A DNA stretch of 9,226 nucleotides from Candidatus Heimdallarchaeota archaeon (lineage in GTDB: Archaea; Asgardarchaeota; Heimdallarchaeia; JABLTI01). Shown here piece after piece: positions 6,425 through 9,226 of this stretch. The notes beneath the pieces are model-generated. The model was not told the DNA's origin, did no database searches, and saw only the letters and a list, made by a program, of their open reading frames with translations. The stretch's first letter is position 1. Each line of letters starts with the position of its first letter. The DNA is taken from NCBI GenBank assembly GCA_030671945.1, contig DAOVHJ010000078.1:1-9226 (forward strand). The letters run 5' to 3'. The position numbers and the translations under genes are program-made.

Positions 6425-6935
6425 GATTCTCCCTCCATGTTTTTCGCAACTCGATTCCTTGTTTTCTGACATACTCAAATCGTTTTTGACTTGGTGTTAA
6501 CTTAACCGAAGTTAACTTATATTCTGATAGAGAAGAATTCTCTTCTTGTGTTTCAAAAGATAATGCTTCTTCAGTGCATGCCATAATGCATTCCGTATCT
6601 CCAGAACAGAGATTACAAACAAGGACCTCATCATTGAAAAGCTGAATTGCTCCAATCGGACATGCATCCTCACAATTAGCACACAAAGAACAAACATCCA
6701 TATCTACAAGAATTTCGACTAAAGACCCAATACTCAACGCTTCATTTGGACATTCATTTATACAATATCGCTCATTGCATTGCTGACAAACAACTGGACT
6801 ATCAATTCCATTTTCGTACAAATTCAGAACTTTGATTCGGGAAAGATGATTACTTACTTGTTTTGTGTGAAAGAAAGCACATGCTGTCTCACATCTTTTA
6901 CAACCAGTGCATTTACTAATATCCACACAAATCAT
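6417..6935 (-). CDS. Four-cluster [4Fe-4S] ferredoxin subunit of the AOR (AorA/YdhY-like)
   Basis: A 172-residue polyferredoxin with sixteen cysteines arranged as four clusters: C9/12/15/19, C50/53/58/62, C82/85/88/92 and C107/110/116/120. The spacings are C-x2-C-x2-C-x3-C for the first and third, C-x2-C-x4-C-x3-C for the second and C-x2-C-x5-C-x3-C for the fourth, the pattern of HycB/DmsB-like electron-transfer subunits. It is the first gene of an operon with AOR, and the size and order match AorA of bacterial AorABC and YdhY beside YdhV of Escherichia coli. It most likely accepts electrons from the AOR cluster. There is no signal peptide, so it acts in the cytoplasm. The tail after residue 125 is charged and lacks cysteines. 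The stop overlaps the AOR GTG start by 8 bases. An extra cysteine, C3, is not needed for the four clusters. Confidence 0.9.
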   Translation of the reverse strand: MICVDISKCTGCKRCETACAFFHTKQVSNHLSRIKVLNLYENGIDSPVVCQQCNERYCINECPNEALSIGSLVEILVDMDVCSLCANCEDACPIGAIQLFNDEVLVCNLCSGDTECIMACTEEALSFETQEENSSLSEYKLTSVKLTPSQKRFEYVRKQGIELRKTWRENRA

Positions 6936-6970
6936 AGTAAACCAGAGAACCTACTTTGTTAAATTAGTTT

Positions 6971-6979
6971 CTTATAATA
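6971..6979 (-). promoter_or_regulatory. TATA-like box for the ferredoxin-AOR operon
   Basis: On the minus strand the sequence reads TATTATAAG, centred about 40 bases before the ATG at 6935. Transcription would start near 6950 with a leader of about 15 bases. No clear Shine-Dalgarno precedes the ATG, which fits a short-leader first gene. Confidence 0.4.
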
Positions 6980-7100
6980 CTTACACAGCAAGCCCAGCTA
7001 TCCTCCTAAAACCTAGTAAACAAAGAATTTTCGAGAAATGTTGTACATTATTTTCTAAGAAGGATTGATGTTTCTCTTGAAAGTTAATAAAGAACAATTA

Positions 7101-7138
7101 TTAATATAAAACCTCGATATATATGTTATATTATAAAC
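7101..7138 (+). promoter_or_regulatory. TATA-rich promoter region of the GATase-like surface protein gene
   Basis: Two AT-rich elements, TTAATATAAA at 7101-7110 and TTATATTATAAAC at 7126-7138, lie upstream of the TTG start at 7209. The second would place transcription start near 7155-7160 and give a leader of about 50 bases. The remaining gap between the divergent genes (6936-7208) shows nothing else convincing. Confidence 0.35.
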
Positions 7139-7208
7139 TAATGAAACGTTCAATTCAGATTTTCGCTATTGAGAATTGAGTTTCTTTAAAGATTTGAGGT
7201 ATAGAAAA

Positions 7209-9226
7209 TTGTTAAAAAGTAATTTTACTTTTAGAGGGAAGACTAGAGTTCTTGTTATTTTCTTCATTTTTGCTCTTCTTTTGCTAGCAACTCCTATGAA
7301 GAGTTCAGCAATAAGAAATGTATATACCGGAACTCTTAGTGCAGAAATTACTAATAGTAGTTTCACTTTTGATAATAATCCGGATCCATATTCTGGTTCT
7401 TTATTACCAGATAGTGCATTTCCATTTCCGGATACAAGAGAAGTTCGTGTAGCAATATATGACGAACCAAACTCAACAGCACCTGCTTATGATGCTACAG
7501 GAGGAGATATTAATAATAATGTCACAGGACTCGCTGAAATTTTGAGTCTAAATGAACGAATCTCTGTTTCTGTTTTACATGCACCAGATATTCTCAATCG
7601 TGCATTATCCACAGCAAATTTTGATGTATTTATAATGCCTGATAATTTGCCACGAGAAAACATTGTAAATATGGTGATGGACTTTTGGCTTGCCGGTGGA
7701 GGAATATTGTCTTTTGATGGTTCAGTTTCAGTCTTACATCACTTAGGTATTTTACCACCAGAAGCAATTGGAACAGATGGTTATACTGTTTATTGGGATT
7801 ATGCTGGTTATGGCTTCAACATAACTACTCGACACCCAATTGGAAAAGCTTATGCTATTGATGATCATATAGGATGGACTGCTTACAATTACTTCGCGTG
7901 GGATTGGGCTGCACTTTCAACATCAGCTATTGCTAGTGAATGCACTATAGTAGCACACTCACCAGATGATGCTAATTATGTTACTGCTCTTGCTTTTGAT
8001 CCTACAGATCGGGGAGGAAAAGTTGTAACAATTTCACACGATTTAGTAAATGAAATCATGCTAGGACTAAATCCATTGATTCTCGATTCCGTTGATTGGT
8101 TAGCTCCACGTCCAAAAGGACGAATTGCTTTTGATCACTCACATCAACCACGACTTAGTCTTGATAGTTGGGATCCATTTTCACTAAATCCTGGGTATTA
8201 TCCTGGTACTAGAGACTATCTAGTAGCTAATGGATATACTGTTGATAAACTCTGGCCAGCACCTGCTGGTGATAATTTCACATTAGATAGGTTAGCACAA
8301 TATGATATGTTAATAATTAACACTCCTGACTTTAATTACACAGTTGGCGATCAAGTTGCTATTGAACAATATATAGCAAGTGGTGGTTCACTTCTCGCAA
8401 TGGGTGATAGACCATTCCAACCATGGTTTACAGCGCAAAATGAAATAACAAATCATTTATTGGCTCCATTTGGATTATCACTTAATCTCTCTGCAGGTTA
8501 TTTAGGCACTACAACTTTCACAGATTTTATTCTTCATCCAACAACTGAAGATACTCCTTTGGGAATAACAATGCCATATCATGGTTATATAAACATAACC
8601 GGTTCTGCTTATCCGATTTGGACTGATGCTCCCGATGGAAACATTGTTGTAGCAGGTAGTGAATTTGGTGAAGGACGAGTTCTTCTTACATCAGATATAA
8701 ATTGGTTGCAATCTGATAGTGGTAATTTGGATCTAGCTGACAATAGACAATTTCTACTAAACGTAGCAAATTGGCTCACATCCGCAAGAGCGAATGTTTT
8801 AATCTACACAGATTGGTACGTCAGTCCCTCTTATTATCGAACTCCACTTGCTTTAGCATTAAATGATTTAGGTGTAAAATACTTCTTAACAGGTGGTATT
8901 CCTACTGGTCCATTTGATTATTGGAATTTATCACTCAATCTCTATCCATGGGATTTAGTAATTGTTGATAATCCAAATTATTTTGGCTTGGAAGCATTCT
9001 ATGACGAAATAATCGAATACATTGATACCGGTGGACACATGATAATGTCGTGTTTTAATGTAGATAATGATGCTGCTCATCCACTATGGGCCAAACTAGG
9101 ATTTGCTTATAATGCTGACATTTCTGCCCAACCACCTGTATACATCTGGGATGCAGGACATGATATTTTCTCGCAACCAATGGATTACAATGCAGATAAT
9201 TTCACAGTTGGAACCTCTTTTGCCGA
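7209..9226 (+). CDS. Large secreted protein with tandem GATase-like domains (3' end outside window)
   Basis: The frame stays open from 7173 to the window edge; 672 residues are visible. The start is TTG at 7209, with GAGGT 8 bases upstream. No in-frame ATG occurs before 7296, and starting there would cut off the signal peptide. Residues 1-34 are a signal peptide: basic N-region, hydrophobic VLVIFFIFALLLLATP, probable cleavage after KSSA. Three alpha/beta units begin at residues 79 (VRVAIYDEP), 304 (GRIAFDHSH) and 529 (NVLIYTDWY), spaced exactly 225. Each has a later 'D(V/M/L)(F/L)I' strand before a P/N loop, and a GG turn plus strand (LAGGGILSFDG, ASGGSLLAMGD, DTGGHMIMSCF), resembling class I glutamine amidotransferase-like or DUF4350-type folds. 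Units 1 and 2 lack a cysteine at the likely nucleophile position, so they are probably non-catalytic binding modules. Many N-x-S/T sequons suggest a glycosylated cell-surface location. Exact family unproven. Confidence 0.78.
   Translation, partial: MLKSNFTFRGKTRVLVIFFIFALLLLATPMKSSAIRNVYTGTLSAEITNSSFTFDNNPDPYSGSLLPDSAFPFPDTREVRVAIYDEPNSTAPAYDATGGDINNNVTGLAEILSLNERISVSVLHAPDILNRALSTANFDVFIMPDNLPRENIVNMVMDFWLAGGGILSFDGSVSVLHHLGILPPEAIGTDGYTVYWDYAGYGFNITTRHPIGKAYAIDDHIGWTAYNYFAWDWAALSTSAIASECTIVAHSPDDANYVTALAFDPTDRGGKVVTISHDLVNEIMLGLNPLILDSVDWLAPRPKGRIAFDHSHQPRLSLDSWDPFSLNPGYYPGTRDYLVANGYTVDKLWPAPAGDNFTLDRLAQYDMLIINTPDFNYTVGDQVAIEQYIASGGSLLAMGDRPFQPWFTAQNEITNHLLAPFGLSLNLSAGYLGTTTFTDFILHPTTEDTPLGITMPYHGYINITGSAYPIWTDAPDGNIVVAGSEFGEGRVLLTSDINWLQSDSGNLDLADNRQFLLNVANWLTSARANVLIYTDWYVSPSYYRTPLALALNDLGVKYFLTGGIPTGPFDYWNLSLNLYPWDLVIVDNPNYFGLEAFYDEIIEYIDTGGHMIMSCFNVDNDAAHPLWAKLGFAYNADISAQPPVYIWDAGHDIFSQPMDYNADNFTVGTSFA

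Noticed and set aside
6303..6962. Short frames at 6303-6500, 6512-6697 and 6780-6962
   Set aside because: They are shadows of the AOR and four-cluster ferredoxin genes in other frames or on the opposite strand.
7141..7179. 12-codon upstream frame (MKRSIQIFAIEN) as a leader peptide
   Set aside because: It has no Shine-Dalgarno and probably lies at or before the transcription start, so translation is unlikely.
7150..7179. 7-bp inverted repeat TCAATTC/GAATTGA with a 16-base loop
   Set aside because: Short AT-rich stem with a long loop, expected by chance in such sequence.
7166..7366. 66-codon minus-strand open frame
   Set aside because: It is antisense to the signal-peptide region of the GATase-like protein, which has a clear start and Shine-Dalgarno.

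Overview
The window is AT-rich and reads as archaeal chromosome. AT-rich TATA-like boxes lie at short distances from start codons, non-ATG starts are common, T-rich tracts follow genes, and the gene content is archaeal in flavour: a tungsten-type aldehyde ferredoxin oxidoreductase (AOR), an Isf-type flavoprotein, an EFR1-type flavodoxin-ferredoxin fusion and secreted LVIVD-repeat and GATase-like proteins. This mix resembles anaerobic Asgard (Promethearchaeota) genomes, but that placement is inference; no rRNA or other marker gene is present.

Layout. (1) 1-947, minus: 5' part of a secreted LVIVD-repeat beta-propeller protein, cut by the window edge. (2) 1122-2453, plus: a condensation/alcohol-acetyltransferase-like acyltransferase with an HHxxxDG motif, then 2519-2878, plus: a small two-repeat YccF-like membrane protein with its own TATA box. 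(3) 2875-6935: a redox island. A four-cluster ferredoxin (6417-6935) and AOR (4628-6424) form a minus-strand operon with an 8-base overlap. An Isf-like iron-sulfur flavoprotein (3906-4589) lies on the plus strand, and the flavodoxin-ferredoxin fusion (2875-3696) on the minus strand. (4) 7209-9226, plus: 5' part of a large secreted protein made of GATase-like alpha/beta units repeating every 225 residues, cut by the window edge.

The main unexpected signal is a direct repeat of about 100 bases flanking the Isf-like gene (3682-3783 and 4573-4675). The copy at 3682-3783 contains the last 15 codons and stop of a second AOR gene (DKMVDEYYKLHNWKD-stop), homologous to the end of the intact AOR. The flavodoxin-ferredoxin gene therefore probably once lay directly downstream of an AOR gene, as ferredoxin-AOR-EFR1, and a duplication/deletion or an insertion placed the Isf-like gene between them.

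Functionally, AOR would oxidise an aldehyde or related substrate, the four-cluster protein would take its electrons, and the flavodoxin-ferredoxin and Isf-like proteins could pass them on. No NADH/FAD subunit of the bacterial AorC type is seen here. Four of the eight genes appear to start with TTG or GTG. Every intergenic gap is shorter than 300 bases, and no tRNA, rRNA, CRISPR array or insertion sequence was seen.
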